From Caryophanales bacterium (lineage in GTDB: Bacteria; Bacillota_I; Bacilli_A; RF39; UBA660): a stretch of DNA of 22,859 nt. The notes beneath the pieces are model-generated. The model saw nothing but the letters and a program-made list of their open reading frames with translations. It made no database searches and was not told where the DNA came from. A program made the position numbers and the translations under genes. Positions 14,930 through 22,859 of this stretch are shown here, piece by piece. Position 1 is the first letter of the stretch. Every line of letters begins with the position of its first letter. The stretch lies in assembly GCA_016291895.1 (NCBI GenBank), contig JAEEZO010000013.1:1-22859 (forward strand). Reading direction: 5' to 3'.

Positions 14930-17900
14930 CTATTGTAAATCTAATTGGTATGGATTATTTTTTGTTCCATCACCACTTTTTATCTGAATATTTGGTTTTA
15001 ATACAATTGATGGTTTAACATTACGAGAAACATCACCATAGGTCCATAACGATGAATCTCTAAATAAATATCCTTCATATAATCCTGCATTATAAGCTGG
15101 GGTCATTGTAAACCAACCACTATCGCTTCCTTCATTAATATAACTATCTCTTGCGGATAAACCAGATAATATAACTTCATCACCAGTTATTAAAGCAATA
15201 GGGTGTTTTAAGAATCCATTACCATGTACTTTATCATTAACTGTATAAGCATCTAATTTATCTTTACATTGAAGAACAGGTTTATTCAAATTTTGATTAT
15301 AATTATAAAATCCAGGTCCCGTGTACAATCGTTCCCCTGCTTTATATCTTAATTGTTTATTTAAAGTACTTTCATTACTATTAGGATTCAAGTAACTATC
15401 TTGATATGCCGCATCATCAAATACGCGATCATTACACCATACAGCATCATCAATATATTTATCATAATCCATTAATTTTGCTTCATAGAAGCCATCCAAT
15501 ATTACTTTAAAGTTTGAATCATACGATCCATTTATTGGATTTTTATTGGCATCAACTTGAATCTCTTTTCTTTTATTAAATACATTAACAGTACTCATTT
15601 CACCATTTTCAAGTTTTAAGCCTACTAAATAATTTATCATATTAGAACTACGGTTATTTACAACATATAAAACATTTTCACATTCTGTTTGATTAAGTTC
15701 TGGACATACATAATGTAATTGTCCAATTACAGAATTAACATTTGCTTCAAAAGGAGCGGTTGTAACTAAATGATATTTAGATCCATCCCACGTAACACTT
15801 CTAGCATAATATCTTCGATAATTTGCACTATACGCTGTGTCTGATGATGTACCAACATATTTATTAGTAACGTAAAGCCAATCTTTATCATTACACGGAA
15901 CACTATCTCCCGTACATATATATTTATAATTATCGTATGTACTATTATTAATCCATTCAACTACATTAACACTAATCGGATTAGTATTTATTGACGTTGA
16001 AACGCGAATCTTTTTGGAAGCATCCATCGAATTGAAATAATGAGAACTTCCTGAAGTATTTAGAATATAAATTGGATCTTTACAAGTTGATGTTAAATCT
16101 GGGCACATATATTTGTTATTCGTAATACTCATGTTACTTAAATAGCGTGTTAAATCAACTGATGTTATATCGGAAAGTGTATATGTACCATCATTATTTT
16201 CAGTTATACCACTTCCAAATTGAGCATCTCTATAATTACTTAATGGAGTATTATTTCTCAATCTAACTAAATAATTGTATTGACTACTATTACGTGTATA
16301 TCTCATTGAAACATAATATATTTGATCACTAGTTGCATCACTATCCCTTGAAATTAATGTGTATTTTCCAATAACTTCTGAACTTGAGGAATACATCATT
16401 ATTGGATTTACTAAACTATATTTTCCGGTTGATTCATCATAATTATATTCTGACGAAAAGTAATAATTGCCGTTTGAAGCATTGGTAAAAACATCACTAC
16501 CAAAATAATAATCACTATTTAATTTAACATACATAGAATAAGGTGCTATCTCATATACGTTATTATTAATCATCCAACCACCATAAGTTCTAGTACCGCC
16601 TTCTTCTACATATCCATTACGAAAACCATTAACATAATTATTTGAAGATGAATAAAAGTATTGAGGACCTGGCAACCAATCTTCTTCTACTCTCAAATAT
16701 CTTGGTGAAGAATTACATTGATCTTTATTTTCACCTGTTGGTTCACCAAAATATAATAACTTAACACCTTTATTTGGAGTAGTTCTAACGATTTGCCAAC
16801 AATAACCAGCAAATAATACAAAATCATTATCTACTTGGCCTCTAAAATAATATATTGGTACATTTTCAGCATCACTAACAACCATACTGTTACGAAGTTC
16901 ATATGCACCTCTACCATTTGTATTAGAAGCTTCTTGTGTAAAATCAATACCATTTTCACCAGTTACATATTGACTTGGACGATCATCAGGAACTGCTGAT
17001 AATCTCATAACATCAAATAAAGTATTGGCACTTTGTTTTACTTCACCACTCATTGATTTAAATGGCGTTATTTTATTCCATGTTGCCACAATTTTAACAT
17101 CATGACTTGGCATTACAAAGGTATCTTCATTTAAATATGTTATATCTTTATTATCATCATCATGAACTGACCAACCAATGAGATTGTATCCTTCACATTT
17201 AATACTATAATTTTTCTTTGTAACATTTTCAAAAGGAAAATACTTTTCAGAATCAATATTATTAACTGTACACCCATTTGGTATATTAACATCATATATA
17301 ACATTATATTGACCTTTTAAAACCGGTGTATCATTACTATTAATATTTTCTTCATTATCATCTAATTTTGATACAACTGTTTCTTTTTTATTAGTTGGAA
17401 AGAATCCTCCTTGACCTTTATATTTATCTTTTAAAGATAATCTAATATTCATTTTGGGCTTTGAAAGAGTTGTTAACTCTCCACTTAAATTCCAAGTTAT
17501 TTTCTGTATTCCATTTTCTAGATCTAATCTAACTGATCCCATATCAACTTCTATATCATCAACAGATTCTAGATAGAAATATTCATCATCAATATAATCT
17601 GTTATAACAAAATTAGTATATTTTTTAGGGGATAATGAAGCTTCAAATAATACATTATGCAACGTTTGAACAAAAGCTGACCATTGATTATCCGATATAT
17701 CTTTTATCTCTTTAATTATTCTTGATCCCATTTCATATTGAACACCATTTATTTCTAAATAAGGATACTTTTCTTTTAATAAATGATAAGTCGAAATTTG
17801 ATTATTAATATCAATATTAGGGAATCCGTCTGTTAAAAACATTACGGTAATAGTTCGATTATCTTCTTTAACATAGTCTTTCATAATTGTATCAACATCT

Positions 17901-18382
17901 TTTAAAGCTGCATTGTAGTTAGTACTATCATATATATAAAGATGTTGTATTTTATCAATAACCATATCTTTATCATTAGAAAATCCGAATTCTAAATACG
18001 AACTTGATTCAAAATCAATTAAAGCAACACGATTATGAGTATCCGACAACAATAATTCAACCAATTCTGTTGCATCTTGTTTAACCTTGGCAATCTTTTC
18101 ACCACCCATTGAACCTGATACATCAAGAACTAAAATAACATCTTTATAGCCATTAGATAATTGCATTACGGGATTAACTTCAAAAGTTACTTGAGCTTTA
18201 CCATTACTAATCCATTTAGCACTTTTATCAATATGATAACTTCCTGGTTCTGGATAATTTTTACTTTCTATTTCGATACTTTTAATTTCTTTATTATATT
18301 CTAAGGAATATGATCTTCCTATGAATACAATACCAATTAATAACAATAAAACTATCGAACCAATTATAATTTTGCTTTTCAT
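14930..18382 (-). CDS. Secreted VWA protein, copy 2 of a tandem pair
   Basis: 1150 aa. Signal segment about 4-26 (IIIGSIVLLLLIGIVFIG). A VWA domain with an intact metal-binding MIDAS site follows: DVSGS (Asp87, Ser89, Ser91), Thr154 and Asp185 (FLTDG). Next are a beta-rich linker with a Listeria-Bacteroides-like repeat (about 361-436, ending MPSHDVKIVATW), then a block strongly shared with the neighbour (about 448-540, including IYYFRGQVDNDFVLFAGYCW). The variable middle (about 600-930) holds Y-x-C-x(6-7)-C modules near 760, 825 and 893. The C-terminal domain (about 935-1150) has YDKYIDDAVWCN and ends VKPSIVLKP and GDGTKNNPYQL, a pattern I associate with large secreted proteins of gut Bacillota. 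There is no C-terminal anchor, so it is probably released or held by the signal helix. It starts 10 bp after the first copy, with GGTG as RBS. Confidence 0.85.
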   Translation of the reverse strand: MKSKIIIGSIVLLLLIGIVFIGRSYSLEYNKEIKSIEIESKNYPEPGSYHIDKSAKWISNGKAQVTFEVNPVMQLSNGYKDVILVLDVSGSMGGEKIAKVKQDATELVELLLSDTHNRVALIDFESSSYLEFGFSNDKDMVIDKIQHLYIYDSTNYNAALKDVDTIMKDYVKEDNRTITVMFLTDGFPNIDINNQISTYHLLKEKYPYLEINGVQYEMGSRIIKEIKDISDNQWSAFVQTLHNVLFEASLSPKKYTNFVITDYIDDEYFYLESVDDIEVDMGSVRLDLENGIQKITWNLSGELTTLSKPKMNIRLSLKDKYKGQGGFFPTNKKETVVSKLDDNEENINSNDTPVLKGQYNVIYDVNIPNGCTVNNIDSEKYFPFENVTKKNYSIKCEGYNLIGWSVHDDDNKDITYLNEDTFVMPSHDVKIVATWNKITPFKSMSGEVKQSANTLFDVMRLSAVPDDRPSQYVTGENGIDFTQEASNTNGRGAYELRNSMVVSDAENVPIYYFRGQVDNDFVLFAGYCWQIVRTTPNKGVKLLYFGEPTGENKDQCNSSPRYLRVEEDWLPGPQYFYSSSNNYVNGFRNGYVEEGGTRTYGGWMINNNVYEIAPYSMYVKLNSDYYFGSDVFTNASNGNYYFSSEYNYDESTGKYSLVNPIMMYSSSSEVIGKYTLISRDSDATSDQIYYVSMRYTRNSSQYNYLVRLRNNTPLSNYRDAQFGSGITENNDGTYTLSDITSVDLTRYLSNMSITNNKYMCPDLTSTCKDPIYILNTSGSSHYFNSMDASKKIRVSTSINTNPISVNVVEWINNSTYDNYKYICTGDSVPCNDKDWLYVTNKYVGTSSDTAYSANYRRYYARSVTWDGSKYHLVTTAPFEANVNSVIGQLHYVCPELNQTECENVLYVVNNRSSNMINYLVGLKLENGEMSTVNVFNKRKEIQVDANKNPINGSYDSNFKVILDGFYEAKLMDYDKYIDDAVWCNDRVFDDAAYQDSYLNPNSNESTLNKQLRYKAGERLYTGPGFYNYNQNLNKPVLQCKDKLDAYTVNDKVHGNGFLKHPIALITGDEVILSGLSARDSYINEGSDSGWFTMTPAYNAGLYEGYLFRDSSLWTYGDVSRNVKPSIVLKPNIQIKSGDGTKNNPYQLDLQ

Positions 18383-18392
18383 ATTTCACCAT

Positions 18393-21300
18393 CTAATCTA
18401 ATTCCAATTGGTATGGATTATCTTTTGTTCCATCACCACTTAAAATAGGAATTGAAGGTTTTAAAACAATTGATGGTTTGACATAACGAGAAACCGTTCC
18501 ATAAGATTGTAAATTCCATCCCTCTTGGAAAAGATATCCCTCAGTATGCGAATCGTAATTATAAGCATAAGTATAAACAGGTGTCATTGTATACCAATAA
18601 GAATCTCCTTCACCAATATAACTATCACTATTAGATAAACCTGATAAAATAAATTCATCACCTGTAATTAATGCAATAGGATGTTTTAAAAATCCATTAC
18701 CATGTACTTTATCATTAACGGTATATGCATCTAATTTATCTTCACACTTTATAACTGGATGGCGATAATTTGGATGATTAACTCCAACAGAATAGAATAA
18801 TCTATAAGCAGTATCATAGTACAAATATGAATAACTATTTCCACCCAAATAGCTATTTTGATAAGCATCATTTGTTGCTACTCTACTATTACACCATACA
18901 GCATCATCAATATATTTATCATAATCCATTAATTTAGCTTCATAGAAGCTATCAATAATAACTTTATAATTGGAATCATATGATCCATTTATTGGATTTT
19001 TATTAGCATCAACTTTAACTTCTTTTCGTTTATTAAATACTTCTACTGGATTAACAATACCATTTTCTAATTTTAAAGAGAAATAACCTCCTGGACTTAC
19101 TGCATATCGAGCATTCTTACATTTTGTTTCACCATAGCCTGGACAGAAATAATGATATTGAGCTAATTTATTTGATATGTTATTATCACTAGTAGCAAAT
19201 TCATTTTCCCCAATATAATCTACCAAATGATAATATTCTCCATCATAAGTTATACTTTTACCATAATATCTATGAAGATAACCATATGTAGTTTCAGAAC
19301 TTCTACTTATATAGAAAAGTTTATCTTTAGGACAATCTCGTCTATTTTCTTCACACATATAATTGTATGTACTATAAGCACTATTATATAAGAAATCAGG
19401 CACTCTTATTGATATAGGATTAATCATATTTGTACCGTCATAAGTTTTAGAAACGTATATTTTTTCTTTGGCATCTACATATGATATATCCCCACGCCAA
19501 TCGGTGTATCTTGTAATATACATTGGGTTTTTACAGGTATCAGTCATAGTATCACAAATATATTTATTCATGTGGTTACTAGCGACTTCATTCCATCTAG
19601 TGACATCAACAACTTCCGTATTAGTTAATCGATATGTTCCATCACTATTCTCAATTAAACCAGTTCCAACGTATGCATGTTTATATGTCTCTAATGGCAC
19701 ATTATTTTGTAAAATTAAATTATAAGCATATGTATAATTTGAATTATTATGTAATCCCACAACATATTTTAATTCAGTTGATTGATAAGAAGAAGTCGTT
19801 GAATCTAAAGTATATTTACCAACTGTTGACGAGCTATTTCCAGATATTAATATTGGATTTACTAATTGATATTTACCTGTTTCTTCATCATATGTATAAG
19901 AATTAGCAAAATAATGTGAATAAGAACTCGCATAGTCATCTTCAAATATATAAAATCTCTTTTGATATTCTACTGTTTTTTGAAACTCTACTCTATCATA
20001 AATACTTTGATTAATCATCCAACCACCATAGGTTTTAGTTCCACCATCTTCTACAAATCCACCACGAATTCCAAGAACATAATTATCATATGAAGAATTA
20101 AAATATTTTGGATCTGGCAACCAATTCTCTTCAACATATAAATATTTTCTAGAAGAGTTACATTGATTTTTATTTTCACCTGTTGGTTCACCAAAGAATA
20201 TCAACTTAACACCTTTATTAGGTGTAGTTCTAACTATTTGCCAGCAATAACCACCAAATAATACAAAGTCATTATTTACTTGACCTCTAAAATAATATAT
20301 TGGTACATTTTCAGCATCACTAACAACCATTTTATTACGAAGTTCATAAACACCTTTTCCATTGGTGTCAGAAGCTTGTTGCGTAAAATCAATACCATTT
20401 TCACCGGTTACATATTGACTTGGTCGATCATCAGGAACTGCTGATAATCTCATAACATCAAATAATGTATTAGCGTTTTGTTTAACTTCACCATTCATTG
20501 TTTTATATGGTTCTATTTTTTCCCATATCGCTACAAAAGTAACATCATGAGGTGGCATTATAAATACCTCATCATTTATTTGAACAAGACCTTCTTTATC
20601 AACTTCTTTAAGGCTCCAACCACGGAAATTAAAACCTTCGCATTTCAATTCAGTATTATTCATCGTAACATTGGTAAATGGAAAATATTGTTTTGTTTCA
20701 ATACTACTTACAGTACAACCCGAAGGAGTATTAGTATTATAAATAACATTATACTTTCCTTTTAATACTGGTGTCTTTTCACTATTTATATTTTCTTCAT
20801 TCTCTTCTTCTAATTTAGAAACAATTGTTTCTCTCTTATTAGTTGGAAAGAAACCTTCTTTATTCATAAAATTATCTTTAAGCGATAATTTAATATTCAT
20901 TTGCGCTCTAGATGCCGTTGTTAATACTTCACTTAAATCCCATGTTATCTTTTGAACTCCATTTTCGACTTCTAGATTAACTTTTCCCATATTTACTTCA
21001 ACATCATCTATTGATTTCAAGTAAAAATATTCATCATTTATATAATCAGTTAAAATATATTCATTATATATTTTTGGTGATAAGGCTGCTTCAAATAAAA
21101 CATTATGTAAGGTACTAATAAAAGCTGACCATTGATTATCTGATATATCTTTAATAGCTTGGATAATACCTGTTCCCATTTCATATTGAATACCGTTTAT
21201 TGCCATATATGGGTATTTTTCTTTTAATAAATGATATGTTGCAATTTGATTATCAGTATCTTCATTAGGATAACCATCTGTTAAAAACATCAATGTTAAA

Positions 21301-21827
21301 GAACGATTTTCTTCTTTTCGATAATTCTTCAAAATCGTATCAACATCATTTAAAGCTGCATTATAATTAGTACAATCATATACATACATATTATTTATTT
21401 TATCAATAACTTTATTTTTATCATTAGTAAAATCTAGATCAATTTTTGATAATGATTCAAACTCTATTAAAGCCACTCTATTATGAGAATCATCTAATAA
21501 AACATCAACTAATTCTGTGGCATCTTGTTTAACTTTGTATATTTTATCTCCAGACATTGAACCTGATACATCGATAACTAAAATAACATCTTTGTAATTA
21601 TCTTCAAGATTAAGTACGGGCTTAATATTAAAAGTTACTTGAGCTTTTCCATTTTCAATCCATTTAGCACTTTTATCAATGTGATAACTTCCTGGTTCTG
21701 GATAATTTTGACTAGTAATTTCAATATTTTTTATTTCACGATCAAAATTAGCAGCAAGACTACTACCAATTAAAATAATGATTGGAATTAAAAGTAATAC
21801 AAATAATAAATATTTACGATTTTTCAT
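18393..21827 (-). CDS. Secreted VWA protein, copy 1 of a tandem pair
   Basis: 1144 aa from the ATG at 21827, chosen because AGGTGAT lies just upstream; a GTG at 21836 overlaps that RBS and is rejected. Signal segment about 6-25 with a possible cut after SLAA. The VWA MIDAS residues are all present (Asp86, Ser88, Ser90, Thr153, Asp184). It is collinear with the 1150-aa neighbour: very close in the VWA domain, in the block containing LFDVMRLSAVPDDRPSQYV and in the C-terminal domain, but strongly diverged between about 600 and 930, where three C-x(6-7)-C modules (near 760, 825, 895) are kept with different surroundings. It ends GDGTKDNPYQL. First gene of the three-gene surface operon. VWA MIDAS domains bind protein ligands through a divalent metal; the ligand here is unknown. 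Confidence 0.85.
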   Translation of the reverse strand: MKNRKYLLFVLLLIPIIILIGSSLAANFDREIKNIEITSQNYPEPGSYHIDKSAKWIENGKAQVTFNIKPVLNLEDNYKDVILVIDVSGSMSGDKIYKVKQDATELVDVLLDDSHNRVALIEFESLSKIDLDFTNDKNKVIDKINNMYVYDCTNYNAALNDVDTILKNYRKEENRSLTLMFLTDGYPNEDTDNQIATYHLLKEKYPYMAINGIQYEMGTGIIQAIKDISDNQWSAFISTLHNVLFEAALSPKIYNEYILTDYINDEYFYLKSIDDVEVNMGKVNLEVENGVQKITWDLSEVLTTASRAQMNIKLSLKDNFMNKEGFFPTNKRETIVSKLEEENEENINSEKTPVLKGKYNVIYNTNTPSGCTVSSIETKQYFPFTNVTMNNTELKCEGFNFRGWSLKEVDKEGLVQINDEVFIMPPHDVTFVAIWEKIEPYKTMNGEVKQNANTLFDVMRLSAVPDDRPSQYVTGENGIDFTQQASDTNGKGVYELRNKMVVSDAENVPIYYFRGQVNNDFVLFGGYCWQIVRTTPNKGVKLIFFGEPTGENKNQCNSSRKYLYVEENWLPDPKYFNSSYDNYVLGIRGGFVEDGGTKTYGGWMINQSIYDRVEFQKTVEYQKRFYIFEDDYASSYSHYFANSYTYDEETGKYQLVNPILISGNSSSTVGKYTLDSTTSSYQSTELKYVVGLHNNSNYTYAYNLILQNNVPLETYKHAYVGTGLIENSDGTYRLTNTEVVDVTRWNEVASNHMNKYICDTMTDTCKNPMYITRYTDWRGDISYVDAKEKIYVSKTYDGTNMINPISIRVPDFLYNSAYSTYNYMCEENRRDCPKDKLFYISRSSETTYGYLHRYYGKSITYDGEYYHLVDYIGENEFATSDNNISNKLAQYHYFCPGYGETKCKNARYAVSPGGYFSLKLENGIVNPVEVFNKRKEVKVDANKNPINGSYDSNYKVIIDSFYEAKLMDYDKYIDDAVWCNSRVATNDAYQNSYLGGNSYSYLYYDTAYRLFYSVGVNHPNYRHPVIKCEDKLDAYTVNDKVHGNGFLKHPIALITGDEFILSGLSNSDSYIGEGDSYWYTMTPVYTYAYNYDSHTEGYLFQEGWNLQSYGTVSRYVKPSIVLKPSIPILSGDGTKDNPYQLELD

Positions 21828-21847
21828 TACTATCACCTACTATATAT

Positions 21848-21856
21848 AGTATATCA
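21848..21856 (-). promoter_or_regulatory. Extended -10 promoter of the surface-protein operon
   Basis: Minus strand TG-A-TATACT (21856-21848). The -35 position falls on the T run of the preceding terminator, so it matches no consensus. Confidence 0.5.
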
Positions 21857-21868
21857 ATAATATATAAC

Positions 21869-21898
21869 AAAAAAAAGACATTTATGTGTCTTTTTTTT
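21869..21898 (-). terminator. Terminator of the zinc-ribbon gene
   Basis: A 12-bp perfect stem (21869-21880 with 21887-21898, 6-nt loop) ending in eight T on either strand, so it could act in both directions. It overlaps the stop codon. Confidence 0.82.
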
Positions 21899-22358
21899 AA
21901 ATATACAATTTTACAAGAGCGATAGCAGCCACCAATCCAATAATAAAACTAGATATGATTGCTACAACGGCACTTCGATGAGTTTTTCCTTTCGTAATAA
22001 AACTAAAAATAAAGGCTAAAACAGCAACAACTGATGCTACAGTATAACCTGTTGCTAAATATATTATGAATCGTGACCCTATACTTTTTGCAGTAGTTCT
22101 ACCTAATAAAATCCAAATAGCAGAATATTTAATTAAAAATGGAAGTCCACCTATTAAATTAATTAAAGATACTATAAGACATAATAAACTTGTCTTATCT
22201 CTTTTTTTATCTTCTGTCGCTTTATATATTTGTTTACTTGTTCTTATATCCGTATTGGTATTAAGATTATAACCACAACGCATACATAAGATAGCATTAC
22301 TTTTTAACTTAGCTCCACAATGAGGACAAGTAATAAAATAATTATTATTTTCATTCAT
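21897..22358 (-). CDS. Zinc-ribbon membrane protein
   Basis: About 153 aa. An N-terminal zinc ribbon (CPHCG, then CMRCG 14 residues on) is followed by a polar linker (about 35-55) and about three membrane helices: LLCLIVSLINLIGGLPFLI, then FIIYLATGYTVASVVAVLAFIF and AVVAIISSFIIGLVAAIALV. This zinc-ribbon-plus-helices layout is common in small Bacillota membrane proteins of unknown role. The start is uncertain: the GTG at 22367 is only 2 nt from AAGG, the ATG at 22358 is 11 nt from it; the ATG is preferred. It lies between telA and the surface operon, with its own promoter and terminator. Function not known. Confidence 0.75.
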   Translation of the reverse strand: MNENNNYFITCPHCGAKLKSNAILCMRCGYNLNTNTDIRTSKQIYKATEDKKRDKTSLLCLIVSLINLIGGLPFLIKYSAIWILLGRTTAKSIGSRFIIYLATGYTVASVVAVLAFIFSFITKGKTHRSAVVAIISSFIIGLVAAIALVKLYI

Positions 22359-22381
22359 TTTCTTCACAACCTTATATATTT

Positions 22382-22390
22382 ATAATACCA
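22382..22390 (-). promoter_or_regulatory. Extended -10 promoter of the zinc-ribbon gene
   Basis: Minus strand TG-G-TATTAT (22390-22382), 10 bp past the telA terminator stem; no clear -35. Confidence 0.5.
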
Positions 22391-22400
22391 TATTTTAAAG

Positions 22401-22428
22401 AAAAAATCTTGCTTTTATGCAAGATTTT
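22401..22428 (-). terminator. Terminator of telA
   Basis: A 10-bp perfect stem (22403-22412 with 22419-22428, 6-nt loop), then minus-strand T. The telA stop codon is in the loop. Confidence 0.8.
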
Positions 22429-22859
22429 GTGTTTCTGGTTTCTTAATGTTAATTTCAAGAAGTTTTGCTTTTAACTCTCTTTCAATATTTTCAAGTTCTT
22501 TTTCAGCAGCTTGACGTTTTACTCTACCATCTTCATGAACTTTAATAACAGTATCAATTGTTTCAATAAGATTTTGATTAGTTTTCTTAACTGTTTCAAT
22601 ATCAACAATTGCTTTTTCACTTTCTTTAGCGATTTCAATTGAACCTTGTTTTAAAGTTTCACTATTCTTAATTAACATTTCATTAGTAAGTTTAGATACT
22701 TCTTGTTGAGATTGTAAAGCCTTTTTGGCGTTACTTATACCAAGAGCAAGAACCATTTGATTCTTCCATAATGGAATCGTATTGGTAATAGAACTTTGAA
22801 TCTTTTCAACAAGTTCTGCTTCATTATTTTGAAGTAATCTAATTTGTGGTGCCATTTGA
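22415..22859 (-). CDS. telA: TelA/toxic anion resistance family protein (N-terminus outside window)
   Basis: The C-terminal 148 residues only; the frame runs off the right edge with a Gln codon before Met, so the ATG at 22855 is internal. APQIRLLQNNEAELVEKIQSS, NTIPLWKNQ, and the helical LLIKNSETLKQGSIEIAKE-like and IVDIETVKKTNQNLI segments are hallmark stretches of TelA (YceH-like) proteins. A charged coiled coil (EDGRVKRQAAEKELENIERELKAKLLE) ends the protein. Full members have roughly 360-400 residues. The family is named for tellurite resistance but acts in general envelope stress tolerance in Bacillota; its biochemical role is not settled. The usual partner xpaC would lie outside the window. 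Confidence 0.92.
   Translation of the reverse strand, partial: QMAPQIRLLQNNEAELVEKIQSSITNTIPLWKNQMVLALGISNAKKALQSQQEVSKLTNEMLIKNSETLKQGSIEIAKESEKAIVDIETVKKTNQNLIETIDTVIKVHEDGRVKRQAAEKELENIERELKAKLLEINIKKPETQNLA

Noticed and set aside
19468..20765. Plus-strand open frames opposite the first VWA gene
   Set aside because: Antisense to a conserved paralogous protein; no RBS or recognisable product.
1904..21827. Diversity-generating retroelement with the VWA proteins as variable targets
   Set aside because: RT motif B is not of the LTSQ type, no leader segment matches the VWA genes by eye, and the variable part of the VWA proteins is central and more than 12 kb away.
21828..21836. GTG start at 21836 for the first VWA gene
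   Set aside because: That GTG is part of the AGGTGAT RBS for the ATG at 21827.

Overview
The window is very AT-rich, compactly coded DNA. Trp is written TGG in genes that read through without in-frame TGA, so the standard bacterial code fits. Ribosome binding sites are strong (AGGAGG types) and intrinsic terminators are short. The content (TelA, a GdpP-type DHH phosphodiesterase, UppS, a CbbX/SpoVK-type AAA+ protein, and large secreted proteins with Big_2, InlB/SHIRT-like and VWA domains) fits an uncultured low-GC Bacillota/Mollicutes-like gut bacterium, perhaps of the RF39 type. That placement is inference; no marker gene here settles it.

Layout: every gene but one is on the minus strand. 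From left: a DHH/DHHA1 phosphodiesterase cut by the window edge (1-938); an unknown 270-aa protein (1001-1813); then the only plus-strand gene, a 401-aa reverse transcriptase (2044-3249). It is preceded by a highly structured, probably transcribed leader of about 126 nt (about 1904-2029). Converging on it is a minus-strand operon of three unknown genes (5092 to 3220), two of them diverged paralogs. Next come a DUF362 protein (5170-6060) and a 1225-aa exported fusion of six Big_2 domains, a tyrosine phosphatase and a ComEC-like metallo-beta-lactamase domain (6161-9838). The AAA+/uppS/small membrane protein operon (12576 to 9890) follows. Then there is a three-gene surface operon (21827 to 12633) of two tandem VWA paralogs and an InlB/SHIRT-like repeat protein with a TPITG sorting-like C-terminus. 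Last are a zinc-ribbon membrane protein and the C-terminal part of telA, cut by the right edge.

The best candidate for an undescribed system is the reverse transcriptase with its leader RNA. An extended -10 promoter places the start at the first base of an 8-bp stem that closes the whole leader. Inside are a GAAA-capped hairpin, a long stem-loop with an AU-rich loop, and two stacked hairpins. The RT has an intact YADD active site but no visible intron maturase or endonuclease domain. This gene order and RNA architecture match what is known for ncRNA-templated defence RTs and retrons, but I cannot assign it to a named family. Transcription units are mostly set off by TG-N-TATAAT promoters and by terminators whose stem or loop contains the stop codon.
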